A stretch of DNA of 64,000 bases from WRGT01 sp964450405 (GTDB lineage: Bacteria; Spirochaetota; UBA4802; UBA5550), in NCBI GenBank assembly GCA_964450405.1, contig CAYVCQ010000004.1, positions 124,001 through 188,000 of the forward strand, read 5' to 3'. The position numbers and the translations under genes were made by a program. Within the stretch, counting starts at the first letter, position 1, and each line of letters starts with the position of its first letter. The notes below the pieces were generated by a model, which saw only the letters and a program-made list of their open reading frames with translations, ran no database searches and was not told where the DNA came from. This document shows, piece after piece, positions 16,658 to 25,026 of this stretch.

Positions 16658-16694
16658 AATTATTATCCTCTTCAAATTTATTTTTTTAGTAATC

Positions 16695-17177
16695 TTATAT
16701 TTTTCGTTTTGCAATTATTGTTAAAGCCATGTCGGAATGCCGGTAATCGAGAGTAAAGCCACCTTCATATGCGATCCTGTATAGTCCCAGCTGGCTTACT
16801 CCAGGTTTTGGATTATCAAGAAGTTCCTGAAGACGCTCAATGTACAGTGCAGCCGGATCTTCACTTGCTTTAATTTTATCAATATGTTTAATTACATTTT
16901 TAAGATCCTGATCGTCATGATATCCGTTTGATACGATAATTTCCACTGTATCGTCAGTTGCCTGAAGATCGAAATCGATGCTGCTTCCGTCAGGTTTTTC
17001 CGCTCCATACTTAACCGCATTTTCAATCAGTTCTGTTGAACACATTACAGAAACCTCTATAATATCAGAACTCATCTTTTTTTCCTGCATAAACTTCTCG
17101 GTTTTCAACTGAACATCTTTGACCAGTTGCCATGTTGGTTTTATAACGATACTGATTTTTACATGATCGCTTTCCAT
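16695..17177 (-). CDS. RsbW/slr1658-like HATPase regulator, copy 1
   Basis: 160 residues from the ATG at 17177 (MESDHVKISI). A longer frame to 17216 exists, but the shorter start matches copy 2 and is preceded by AGGAG at good spacing. N-box E-L-I-E-N-A-V-K-Y-G is intact and the G1 box is degenerate, as in copy 2. It is the first gene of the leftward array, so the promoter is expected within 17178-17680. Confidence 0.82.
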   Translation of the reverse strand: MESDHVKISIVIKPTWQLVKDVQLKTEKFMQEKKMSSDIIEVSVMCSTELIENAVKYGAEKPDGSSIDFDLQATDDTVEIIVSNGYHDDQDLKNVIKHIDKIKASEDPAALYIERLQELLDNPKPGVSQLGLYRIAYEGGFTLDYRHSDMALTIIAKRKI

Positions 17178-17680
17178 TCCAAAACTCCTATGAATTTGTG
17201 TTTTAATACCGTGCAATTATAAAATAAGCATTACTAGAGTTTATACCTATGAGTTATACTCAATGTCGTTACCGTGAATCAGGGAACCATTCCCTTAAAA
17301 AAATGGATCCCCGCATTAGCGAGGATTACAAATTGATTCAAAATGATAAGGCCATTATACTTATTTATAAAATGAGCTTTAACGTTTAAGCCGGACTAGA
17401 ATAAATATCCTTAATTTCCATCTTAATATTCAAGATAGCTAATTTTGACATTTTGTCAATATTGATGAGGTAAAAGTTGTTCTTAAAAAATAAATTCTTA
17501 CAAAACATAATTTAAGCTTTGCTTTATAAGAGCGCTTTATCTTATTAAAAGTTTTTATAAGATGTCTGCTTTATAAGATTTAATATGTCGTAGTGTCTGA
17601 AACTATGATGCAGATGCCTGAAGTGAAACTATAAAGGGCTAATGATTGACTCTACGGTCAGTAAACTCTGGAAAAAAATA
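17178..17680. other. 503-bp intergenic region upstream of the partner-switch array
   Basis: It contains a degenerate family-A dispersed repeat (about 17261-17335: ACTCAATGTCG...GCGAGGATTACAAATTG) and three short TTTATAAG-type repeats (about 17522-17530, 17553-17562 and 17570-17580, the outer two inside GCTTTATAAG). The region must hold the promoter of the HATPase-STAS-SpoIIE array and the 3' end of the HD-GYP transcript. No coding frame with plausible features was seen. Confidence 0.5.
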
Positions 17681-18955
17681 TCAGTCTATATTCATATTAA
17701 AAAGTGCATTAATGTAATATGGAGGTGTTCCTGTTAGAATATTTGAGAATTCTTTGTTATAGATTCTGCCAGCTCCATTTGCAATCTCCCGGTAGGCCTC
17801 TTCAACGTGACACATCTCTCTGTAAGCCCGATCACTTGTCATTGCATCAAAGGAATCTGAAACTGCAATAATCTGTGCGAGTAGTCCTATTTTGCCTTCA
17901 CCGTAACCATTTGGATAACCGGAACCGTCCAGGCGTTCATGGTGCTGTCGGGTGATATCTGCAATTTCATGCATTAAGTGTATATTTTTTAGTATATTAT
18001 ATGAATGTTGCGGATGATTTCTTATCATCTCCCATTCATTAAAATCCGGTGTATTTGTTTTATCAAGTATCTCTTTAGGTATGCTGATTTTTCCGGCATC
18101 ATGCAGCAAGCCGGCGACTTCAACCTTTACAATATCGTCAGTGGAGAAGCCGGCCTTTTTAGCAATATATTTTGAAAGAATTGAAACTCTTGTTGAATGA
18201 CCCTGAGTGTATCCATGCTTTGCGTCTATTACCCGGGCAAAAAGTCTGAGTATAGGATACATGCCGGCCATCCCTATTCCGGCCCAGTAATCGTCTGCAC
18301 CATTGGGATAATCTCTATCAATATACTTCTTCCGGATCTCGAGAAATTTGTCAGATGATGTTCCCGGAACAAATTCATTCTTCCTTATCATATCAGATAT
18401 CATATCAACAATTACAGGGTTGAATGAAGTTCCCCGCTGTTCCATCATAACTTTTTCAGATTCATCCTGAGATAGCCGGTCTCTGTCGAGCCTTGGAGTC
18501 TGCAGAGAATCAAAACAGTCTATTGCGCTTAAAATCTGAACCTCTATGGGAATTTCTCCGCCAATTAATCGATCCGGGTATCCGGTACCATCCCACTTCT
18601 CATGATGCCATCTTATCCAGAATGAAATATCACTTAGTTCAGGAAGGGATGCTGCAATTTTTCCACCTATTATAGAATGCATCTGTACAATTCTAAATTC
18701 TTCATCGGTGAGCTTTCTTTTTTGTGTAAGAATATTAGTACCAACTGCAATTTTACCAATATCATGAATCAATCCGGCATAATAAAGCTGCTGTATTTTA
18801 TGAGGGGGGAGTCCGATTTTTTCAGCAATTATAGAACACATCTCGCCTACCCTTATGGCATGTTGATGTGAAGAGTTATCATTAAGGTCATACTCAAGAA
18901 CCAGACCAAGGGCTTCCAGGCACTGACTCAGCAGGAGATTTCTGGTTATTTTCAT
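17681..18955 (-). CDS. Protein with two HD-GYP domains (putative c-di-GMP phosphodiesterase)
   Basis: 424 residues holding two complete HD-GYP domains and no receiver or membrane part. Domain 1 (about 25-165) has G-L-I-H-D-I-G-K-I-A, a His in V-Q-M-H-S-I-I-G-G and H-H-E-K-W-D-G-T-G-Y-P. Domain 2 (about 235-400) has G-H-S-T-R-V, L-L-H-D-A-G-K-I, R-N-H-P-Q-H-S and H-H-E-R-L-D-G-S-G-Y-P. Both keep the metal-binding His/Asp set and the GYP signature, so both may hydrolyse c-di-GMP. With a PilZ protein at the end of the neighbouring array, c-di-GMP is a plausible link, which is inference. Confidence 0.92.
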   Translation of the reverse strand: MKITRNLLLSQCLEALGLVLEYDLNDNSSHQHAIRVGEMCSIIAEKIGLPPHKIQQLYYAGLIHDIGKIAVGTNILTQKRKLTDEEFRIVQMHSIIGGKIAASLPELSDISFWIRWHHEKWDGTGYPDRLIGGEIPIEVQILSAIDCFDSLQTPRLDRDRLSQDESEKVMMEQRGTSFNPVIVDMISDMIRKNEFVPGTSSDKFLEIRKKYIDRDYPNGADDYWAGIGMAGMYPILRLFARVIDAKHGYTQGHSTRVSILSKYIAKKAGFSTDDIVKVEVAGLLHDAGKISIPKEILDKTNTPDFNEWEMIRNHPQHSYNILKNIHLMHEIADITRQHHERLDGSGYPNGYGEGKIGLLAQIIAVSDSFDAMTSDRAYREMCHVEEAYREIANGAGRIYNKEFSNILTGTPPYYINALFNMNID

Positions 18956-19289
18956 ATAATTTCCCTGGATTTTGCTCTTTTAATTATTATAAATCAAAGG
19001 TATTGATGAAACAATATTTATTCCGCTAATTTATATAACATGTAATTATTAAATCATTAACCTCAATAAAGTCAATAAAAATTAGTTTAAATGAATAAAA
19101 GAGAATAATGGTTCATTTTTTCGGTTAGAGAATACGCTTAAAATCTTGAGCAAGACAGGTGATTGCAGCGGCAACACTTATACAATCACCCATTCATCAC
19201 TTATTTTTAATTTACTTACCGTAAAATTAAAACCGTCACGTCCTTTGTTGAAAATCTTTCAGAAAAATATTAAGTTCTACCAAGAGCGA
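18956..19289. other. 334-bp intergenic region with a small stem-loop
   Basis: An 8-bp inverted repeat, GGTGATTG (19158-19165) and CAATCACC (19183-19190), lies downstream of the outer-membrane protein gene ending at 19290 and upstream of the HD-GYP gene. There is no U-run, so it is not a classic terminator. Nothing else was recognised. Confidence 0.4.
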
Positions 19290-19952
19290 TTAAAAGCATA
19301 TTCCTGCTGAAAGATATACAATCGGCGCCCAGGTAACAGTGGCATCGCTATTTCCACCTGTTGGTTGAGAAAGAAATCCACCTTCAAAGAATACGATATA
19401 ATCACTGCTCACCAGATATTGCACCTCAATACTGAGATTCAATCCAAGACCGTTTGAACTTGTCTGAGCTGTAGAAGACTCGCCGGCAAGCCTCTCCCTT
19501 GTTCCTTTTCTGTATCCCATATTCAAACCCGGTTTTACTGCTACGACTGATGTTACAATAAATCTTGGTTTCATTGAAATCCCAAATTCGTAGAAATTCG
19601 CATCAACCTCTAATGATCTATAAGAAAGTGTGACTGATGAATAATTAAAATATGCACCTACTGCAAATTTCGGCATCAGATATGCATCTGCAAAGGCACG
19701 GAAAATCGGACCGGCACTTTTATCTACATCTACAGGTTCAATATATACTGATCCTGGAAGCCATATACCGATTGACAGGCCAAGATCGTAATCCTTTGCT
19801 TCAAATCCGCTGGCATTAACCGGTGTATCTCCCTTCGCGGCAGCTTTGTTTGAATTCTTGGCAGCAAAAACTCCCGAAGGAATAAGTATCAATATAAGAA
19901 GAAGTGCTAACATTGATTTTTTTAAATTTCTGAAAAAATCTGATAAGCTCAT
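19290..19952 (-). CDS. Predicted outer-membrane beta-barrel protein
   Basis: 220 residues with a signal peptide (S-M-L-A-L-L-L-I-L-I-L-I-P-S-G-V-F-A-A, cleavage near residue 31), a short Lys/Asn-rich linker and alternating strands rich in Gly and aromatics, ending in ...I-V-Y-L-S-A-G-I-C-F. A C-terminal Phe is typical of BAM-inserted barrels. Eight to ten strands would fit the length. It follows the protein at 19971 by 18 bp in the same operon. No specific function is recognised. Confidence 0.75.
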   Translation of the reverse strand: MSLSDFFRNLKKSMLALLLILILIPSGVFAAKNSNKAAAKGDTPVNASGFEAKDYDLGLSIGIWLPGSVYIEPVDVDKSAGPIFRAFADAYLMPKFAVGAYFNYSSVTLSYRSLEVDANFYEFGISMKPRFIVTSVVAVKPGLNMGYRKGTRERLAGESSTAQTSSNGLGLNLSIEVQYLVSSDYIVFFEGGFLSQPTGGNSDATVTWAPIVYLSAGICF

Positions 19953-19970
19953 TGCTCTACCTCCAATTTA

Positions 19971-20846
19971 TTATTGTTTCTGCTTGTTGATGCTTTCCTG
20001 TTTCTTTTTAGGTTTTACTTTTGCTTTGTTTTCATCGGGCGGTATTACGATAGAGTTCTCACCTTCCTCAATCTGAAAGTGATAACTTAACATAACAACA
20101 TATGTCTTGTAGCCCTGATTATCTCCGCTTGACATAGCCTGCTGGATTATTGAACTTAGAGTAATGTCCCAGGGAACATATACTAAATCAATACCATAAA
20201 AAAGTGATGTTGATGCGGGAATCCCGGATGTTACAGACATAGTTTTACCGCTGCTGTTGGTGATATCTATTTCAGCATCACCCGATAAGCTTGTTACCAT
20301 AAAAAATGGAGTAAATACAAAGTCAGAGGTTTTTACCGCAACCTGAAGTCCACCCTGAGGTCCCCTCATGGAGCTCCACAGATCCACTGTTGTTCCGTCA
20401 TCAATAACAACTCCAAGGTAAAGCCAGGTGAAGTTAAATCCACCGAAGAGAATTACAGCAAAACGATCGGTCTTTACAGGCTGAAATTCAATATCAAATG
20501 GAACGGAGAATATAGCCATGCTCATTGAAGCTCTGCTGCCAACATCTCCTCCGGCACCAAGTACAAGACCGCCGATATCAAAGGCAAACTGATCTTTGAA
20601 AGCGTACCTGTAGAATCCGCTGAGCCCCCCTCCGTAAACCTCAACATCACCGCCGGCATTGGGATCTTCAATCTCTCCAGTCAGATAGAGAAAAGTACCG
20701 TTCACTTTTAAATCTTTCTGTCCTTTACTGAATTCATACCATGGAATCGGAGGTGAAGTTATCTGAAAGTTGGTTTGCTGCGCAAAGGAATCGATCCGTG
20801 GTACTGTAAGTATCAGAACAATTTGTAAGAAGATTAATCTTTTCAT
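19971..20846 (-). CDS. Predicted outer-membrane/periplasmic beta-rich protein
   Basis: 291 residues from ATG 20846, chosen because GGAGG lies nine bases upstream; an upstream TTG at 20852 is less likely. It has a signal peptide (MKRLIFLQIVLILTVPRIDSFAQ), then repeated amphipathic strands (V-Y-G-G-G-L-S-G-F-Y-R-Y-A-F, L-F-G-G-F-N-F-T-W-L-Y-L-G-V-V). The C-terminus is charged (K-P-K-K-K-Q-E-S-I-N-K-Q-K-Q) and follows the last strand, so the barrel probably ends at V-V-M-L-S-Y-H-F. It is the first gene of a two-gene envelope operon with the protein at 19290. Confidence 0.72.
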   Translation of the reverse strand: MKRLIFLQIVLILTVPRIDSFAQQTNFQITSPPIPWYEFSKGQKDLKVNGTFLYLTGEIEDPNAGGDVEVYGGGLSGFYRYAFKDQFAFDIGGLVLGAGGDVGSRASMSMAIFSVPFDIEFQPVKTDRFAVILFGGFNFTWLYLGVVIDDGTTVDLWSSMRGPQGGLQVAVKTSDFVFTPFFMVTSLSGDAEIDITNSSGKTMSVTSGIPASTSLFYGIDLVYVPWDITLSSIIQQAMSSGDNQGYKTYVVMLSYHFQIEEGENSIVIPPDENKAKVKPKKKQESINKQKQ

Positions 20847-21033
20847 AACCAATAACCTCCATAAATTTAGAGGGCTGATTCACTTTTGTTCACTTCTAAT
20901 TATCTTTTATGAAGAAATAACAGATGCAAAAAAGTGTGTAATTAGATATATTACTCTTATATAAGATATTTAACTTGTTTCGAGGGGGTAAATCAATATT
21001 TTTTGCAGTTTTTGCATGAAAAAATAGAAGAAT

Positions 21034-21056
21034 TGAGGAGAATTGAGGAGAATTTC
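21034..21056 (+). repeat. Short direct repeat AATTGAGGAG x2 plus partial
   Basis: AATTGAGGAG occurs twice in tandem and is followed by AATTT, in the gap between the barrel operon and the 7TMR-DISM gene. It probably arose by replication slippage; no role is evident. Confidence 0.6.
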
Positions 21057-21145
21057 AGTAAAATTTTTATCCCAAAGACAGATAACGGTTTGAAAAAAAT
21101 TCCAATCCGTCTCTGAGATAACAGGTTTAAATCTCGTGAAAATAT

Positions 21146-23299
21146 CTAAATGAATTTCTTTACAAGCATTACCTGGTTACCTTTTTTGTTGTAGGTAATT
21201 TCATCAAAGATATTCTTTGCCATGAGTATCCCCCTGCCATGGAGGATCTGTTTTTCATTTAAAGAATTCATGTCGGCATTTAAAATACCTTCATAATTGA
21301 AACCTTTACCTTCATCGGAGATTTTATAAACTGCCTTTTCATTGTTTATCAGATATTCTATTTCAACACGCTTGTCGGTGTTCCTGGGATCGCGCTGTCT
21401 TCGGGAAACCAGTTCAAGATAAGTTCCGGCCTTCAGTGACTCGGTTTTTTCTTCAAATGTAATGTCAAGATTTCCATGTTCTATTGAGTTGATGATGATT
21501 TCACGCAGTGCCACACGTATCATGCTGATCTCTTTTTGATCTATATATTTTCTAAGATTTTTCGTTGCTCTGTGTGATATTTCATCCGCCGAGACAAGAT
21601 AGTTTCCAAGGGAAAACATCTGTTTTTCAGAAGTGAAGAATTTAAGAAGCGTATCTTCAATAACGCTTGAAGCGCGTCCCAGGATCTCGGCCTTCCCTTC
21701 TATGTCAATGTATTCAAGTGTGACTACCATCTCTTTTGGTTCGATTATATGTGATGATATCATATCCATAGTAAATGAAACACGTTCTCTTGTTTTTAAA
21801 AGCTGCTCAAGTTTCTCCTTAACAATCTGCTTTGCAAGGAATTCAGAAGCACCTACCTCAATCCCCTCAATTCCGTCGTAAACCAGATCAAGAAAATTTA
21901 ATTTTAAAACAGCATCGGGAGTAATACGCAGAGTATTTTTTATCGCTTTGTTTACGGAAATAAAATTGAATCTTTCATCAAGGGAGAATATTATATCATT
22001 TGATGTTTCGACAATCAATTTGTATTTTTGGGTTGAAAGAAGAATAGTTTTATTCGCTTCAGAAATTCCTTTTTCAGCTAAATGCTTTTCTTTACGCATT
22101 ATATTTAATCTATCACCAAGACCGTAAGAAAACAAGATGATCAATACAACAGATCCTATCTGAATAGAAAATGTTGTAAAATTATTACTTGGTATTACAG
22201 CTAATATTTTTAAAATATAAACTATTGAACTTGCGAGAAAAAATGTCCACGCAAGCATATAAAATTTTGCGGGTCGATACTTCTTTAGTAAACTTTGAAT
22301 TCCGGAGGCTATAATTGTTAAAATAGTTATTACAATCAGAAATATTACAATTTGGTTGCTTAAAGAATATGGAATAAAAAAAGAAATAATTATATGCAAG
22401 AGAAAGGCCACTTTTAAAAAATTAAATATTTTATGCGGGATTGTTGAATTTATTTTTGAGTTTAAAAATGATTGAGTAAATTGAATTATTGTAATCAGCA
22501 TTATCGAATCAAGTAAAGGAATATAGTGTTGATTTAAAAAAGCAGGCCAGAAATACTCATAAGCTAAACCGTTTTGTGTTAATTGAAAAAATGCGTAAGT
22601 AGTGATAAACAATGAGTAATATAGATATGAAGTTTCTTTTAAAAAAAAGAACAGAATCAAATGGTAAATAATCATTATTAAGAAAATTCCGTAATAGACA
22701 CCAAGAATAAACTGGTCACTATGATCCCTGGATATAAAAGAATCAGCAGACCATACATTTAATGGAATCTCCATTCGATCCTGATTCTCGAATCGTAGAT
22801 AGTATGTTTTTTCTTCCCCGGGATTTATATTAAGTTTAAAGACAAAATTTCTGTGTTTTAGTTCGCGATTAATAAATGGATGATTATATCCGGTTTCAGT
22901 ACTTGTATAATTATTTTTACCATCACGAGTAAAAAGAGAAATCGAATCCATTAGTGGGTAATCAAGTTCGAGGTACCAGTTTTTTACATTTGTTTTTTTT
23001 GCATCTAATTTTAATCTCACCCAATAAACTGATTTTGTAAATCCAAAACCCGGGGTTTTGTCTGTACTTTTAATAAATTTATCTGATAATTCTTCGGATA
23101 TAATATCTTTAATAGTATATTTCTTTTCTTTATCTTCAAGGATATAGATATCCTCCCCGATAGAGTACATTGGAATACCATTTGAGAGTTTAATAGATGA
23201 TATGCTATCGGAAATTATTCCTGTTTCACTAAAAACCACTGATTTATATAACAAAATAAACATTACAGCAAGTAAAAGTCTGATGATTTTAAAATTCAT
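21146..23299 (-). CDS. 7TMR-DISM sensor with PAS and RsbW-like HATPase output
   Basis: 717 residues from ATG 23299 (preceded by GGAG), giving a clean signal peptide (MNFKIIRLLLAVMFILLYKS); a longer start at 23335 is less likely. Residues about 30-170 match the extracellular 7TMR-DISMED2 type (S-V-Y-W-V-R-L-K-L, W-Y-L-E-L-D-Y-P-L-M-D-S-I). Seven TM helices follow (about 190-395), then a PAS domain (Y-K-L-I-V-E-T-S-N-D-I-I-F-S-L-D-E-R) and a C-terminal HATPase with an N-box (A-L-R-E-I-I-I-N-S-I-E-H-G-N) and D-E-G-K-G-F. There is no HisKA dimerisation His, so the output resembles an anti-sigma-type kinase. It could feed the same kind of STAS switch as the 10-17 kb array. Confidence 0.9.
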   Translation of the reverse strand: MNFKIIRLLLAVMFILLYKSVVFSETGIISDSISSIKLSNGIPMYSIGEDIYILEDKEKKYTIKDIISEELSDKFIKSTDKTPGFGFTKSVYWVRLKLDAKKTNVKNWYLELDYPLMDSISLFTRDGKNNYTSTETGYNHPFINRELKHRNFVFKLNINPGEEKTYYLRFENQDRMEIPLNVWSADSFISRDHSDQFILGVYYGIFLIMIIYHLILFFFLKETSYLYYSLFITTYAFFQLTQNGLAYEYFWPAFLNQHYIPLLDSIMLITIIQFTQSFLNSKINSTIPHKIFNFLKVAFLLHIIISFFIPYSLSNQIVIFLIVITILTIIASGIQSLLKKYRPAKFYMLAWTFFLASSIVYILKILAVIPSNNFTTFSIQIGSVVLIILFSYGLGDRLNIMRKEKHLAEKGISEANKTILLSTQKYKLIVETSNDIIFSLDERFNFISVNKAIKNTLRITPDAVLKLNFLDLVYDGIEGIEVGASEFLAKQIVKEKLEQLLKTRERVSFTMDMISSHIIEPKEMVVTLEYIDIEGKAEILGRASSVIEDTLLKFFTSEKQMFSLGNYLVSADEISHRATKNLRKYIDQKEISMIRVALREIIINSIEHGNLDITFEEKTESLKAGTYLELVSRRQRDPRNTDKRVEIEYLINNEKAVYKISDEGKGFNYEGILNADMNSLNEKQILHGRGILMAKNIFDEITYNKKGNQVMLVKKFI

Positions 23300-23383
23300 T
23301 TTAATATTTTCTCCAAATTGTAAGATTAGAAGCATAATACATGAAAAAAATCAGATACAATAGTATATACAGGATTACAGAAT

Positions 23384-24577
23384 TTATTCTTTTGGTTTAT
23401 TCCTTCCAAATTTTTCATGTCCTGAAACATGAGAAAAATTAGCGAGTGAAATTGCTATAGAAAGTTCACCGGCAAGAGCAGCAGCGGCGATTATTTCGGC
23501 GAATTTAAGTGATTTGTCTTTACCATCGCATTCAAGAATTTGCAGACTTTCTTTTTGTGTAGGTAAGCCGGTTCCACCGCCTACTGTCCCTATTACAAGA
23601 TTTGGGATTGTAACACTGATATGAAGGTCACCATCGTCAATCATTTGCATAGTAGTTATAGCACTTGAGCAATGTATTGCATGACCAATATCCTGACCAG
23701 TGGCTAGCAATATGCCGCTTACAATATTCTGAACGTGAAAATTCTGGCCATTCATACCTGCAAGAGTCGAGCATGTATATGCAATATTGATATATTCAAT
23801 AAACTGCTCAACAGAAACGCCCAGATTTTTATCAATGAAAAAACTTTTCGGTACCACAGCTTCTGCATAAACTTCTTTACCATAACCTCTGATAAAGTTG
23901 AAAGAAGAGTTTTTTTTATCTGAGCTATAATTTGATCTAAAATAAAAACGCACATTCAGTTTATCAGTTATTAATTTACATATTTTAAATGTAGCAAGAA
24001 CTATCATGTTTAAACCAGCGGCATCGCCGGTAGTAAAAAAAAGTGTTAACTGAACACCTACACCGGTTATTTTTGTTTCTATAGAAATCAGTTTACCATG
24101 TTTTGTAGATGTTTCAACCTCGGTTTGTACAAGCTGCTTATTATCTTCTATCCATTTAATAAATTCATTCATTTTATCCAGACCATTAACGAGAAATATT
24201 GGTGAAACATGAATATGGTCTTTCAAAACTTTTGTTTTTGCTCCGCCAACACTTGAGATCAATTTAGAACCATTGTGTAGACCCGTTAATAAAACACCTT
24301 CCGTGGTAGCAAATGGTAATAGAAACTCACCTTGAGCATGTTCACCATTGATTTTTAAAGGTCCTGCGATACCTACCGGCAACTGAATACATCCAATAAC
24401 ATTTTCAATATTTCCTTTCATCTCGAGTGGATCTATTGAAAAATTGTTAATATTCGAAACATTCGCATTATTAAATTCTTTAATGAAATTACTACGTTTT
24501 GAAATGAATTCCTTTGAATAATCATTATCATGATCGTTACTTTTCGGTATCTTTGGTGTAATTTTTTTTATATTCAT
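23384..24577 (-). CDS. hmgA: Hydroxymethylglutaryl-CoA reductase (class I-like)
   Basis: 397 residues covering the soluble catalytic domain that reduces HMG-CoA to mevalonate, the committed step of the mevalonate isoprenoid pathway. Motifs in order: E-N-V-I-G-C-I-Q-L-P-V-G-I-A-G-P-L, A-T-T-E-G-V-L-L (catalytic Glu), T-G-D-A-A-G-L-N-M, S-S-D-K-K-N-S-S-F-N-F-I (catalytic Lys), G-Q-D (catalytic Asp), G-T-V-G-G-G-T-G-L-P-T-Q and S-G-H-E-K-F-G-R-N (catalytic His). The segment after GQD is unusual: I-G-H-A-I-H-C-S-S instead of the common P/A-A-Q-N-V/I. No other mevalonate genes are in the window. It lies alone on the minus strand. Confidence 0.9.
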   Translation of the reverse strand: MNIKKITPKIPKSNDHDNDYSKEFISKRSNFIKEFNNANVSNINNFSIDPLEMKGNIENVIGCIQLPVGIAGPLKINGEHAQGEFLLPFATTEGVLLTGLHNGSKLISSVGGAKTKVLKDHIHVSPIFLVNGLDKMNEFIKWIEDNKQLVQTEVETSTKHGKLISIETKITGVGVQLTLFFTTGDAAGLNMIVLATFKICKLITDKLNVRFYFRSNYSSDKKNSSFNFIRGYGKEVYAEAVVPKSFFIDKNLGVSVEQFIEYINIAYTCSTLAGMNGQNFHVQNIVSGILLATGQDIGHAIHCSSAITTMQMIDDGDLHISVTIPNLVIGTVGGGTGLPTQKESLQILECDGKDKSLKFAEIIAAAALAGELSIAISLANFSHVSGHEKFGRNKPKE

Positions 24578-25026
24578 TTTATTATCCTTCTCATATGTTA
24601 GACTTTTATTTTAATAATTATTTTTCTTTGTGCAGAAAATCTAGTACAGAGTGACAATAGTTATTGAAGCGTTAAGCCATATTTTTTTTTATATAATACA
24701 ATTTTTATTTTTTCTAAAAATCGCTGTCAATTATTTTATTGATTCTTGACACTTTATAATAATTAACTAATTTTAATTGCACTCTTAATGTGTGTTAAAT
24801 TAAAATATGGGATTGAGTTATAGAGCAACACAGTCGGGCTTTATTACCGGCAATTTTTTTTTATCAATTAACAGTAACTTCACAATTGGAATTATTTAAA
24901 AAGTTATTGATATATTCAAAGTTTTCATATCATTTCCTGATGTGATCTTTATATAATTCAAAACAATCTTGATTAAATCTCAATGGTCACCATATCTATC
25001 ACTACAATTCTATCAACGGAGCATTT
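24578..25026. other. 449-bp AT-rich intergenic region between divergent genes
   Basis: It separates the leftward HMG-CoA reductase gene from the rightward metallophosphoesterase gene, so it must hold both promoters. The sequence is very AT-rich with poly-T tracts. No riboswitch, repeat or convincing -35/-10 pair at 17-bp spacing was identified. Confidence 0.4.

Larger units (their letters stand above)
13705..17177 (-). repeat. Tandem duplication, unit 1 (SpoIIE-STAS-HATPase)
   Basis: This is the promoter-proximal copy of the cassette also found at 10011-13482. Same gene order and spacing, with mosaic similarity. The sharp switch from near identity to strong divergence inside the SpoIIE gene at about residue 295 argues for gene conversion or recombination after duplication, with the sensor part kept different. 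Confidence 0.9.

Noticed and set aside
20888..21145. Possible riboswitch upstream of the barrel operon or downstream of the DISM gene
   Set aside because: Apart from a short AATTGAGGAG repeat no conserved aptamer elements were recognised.
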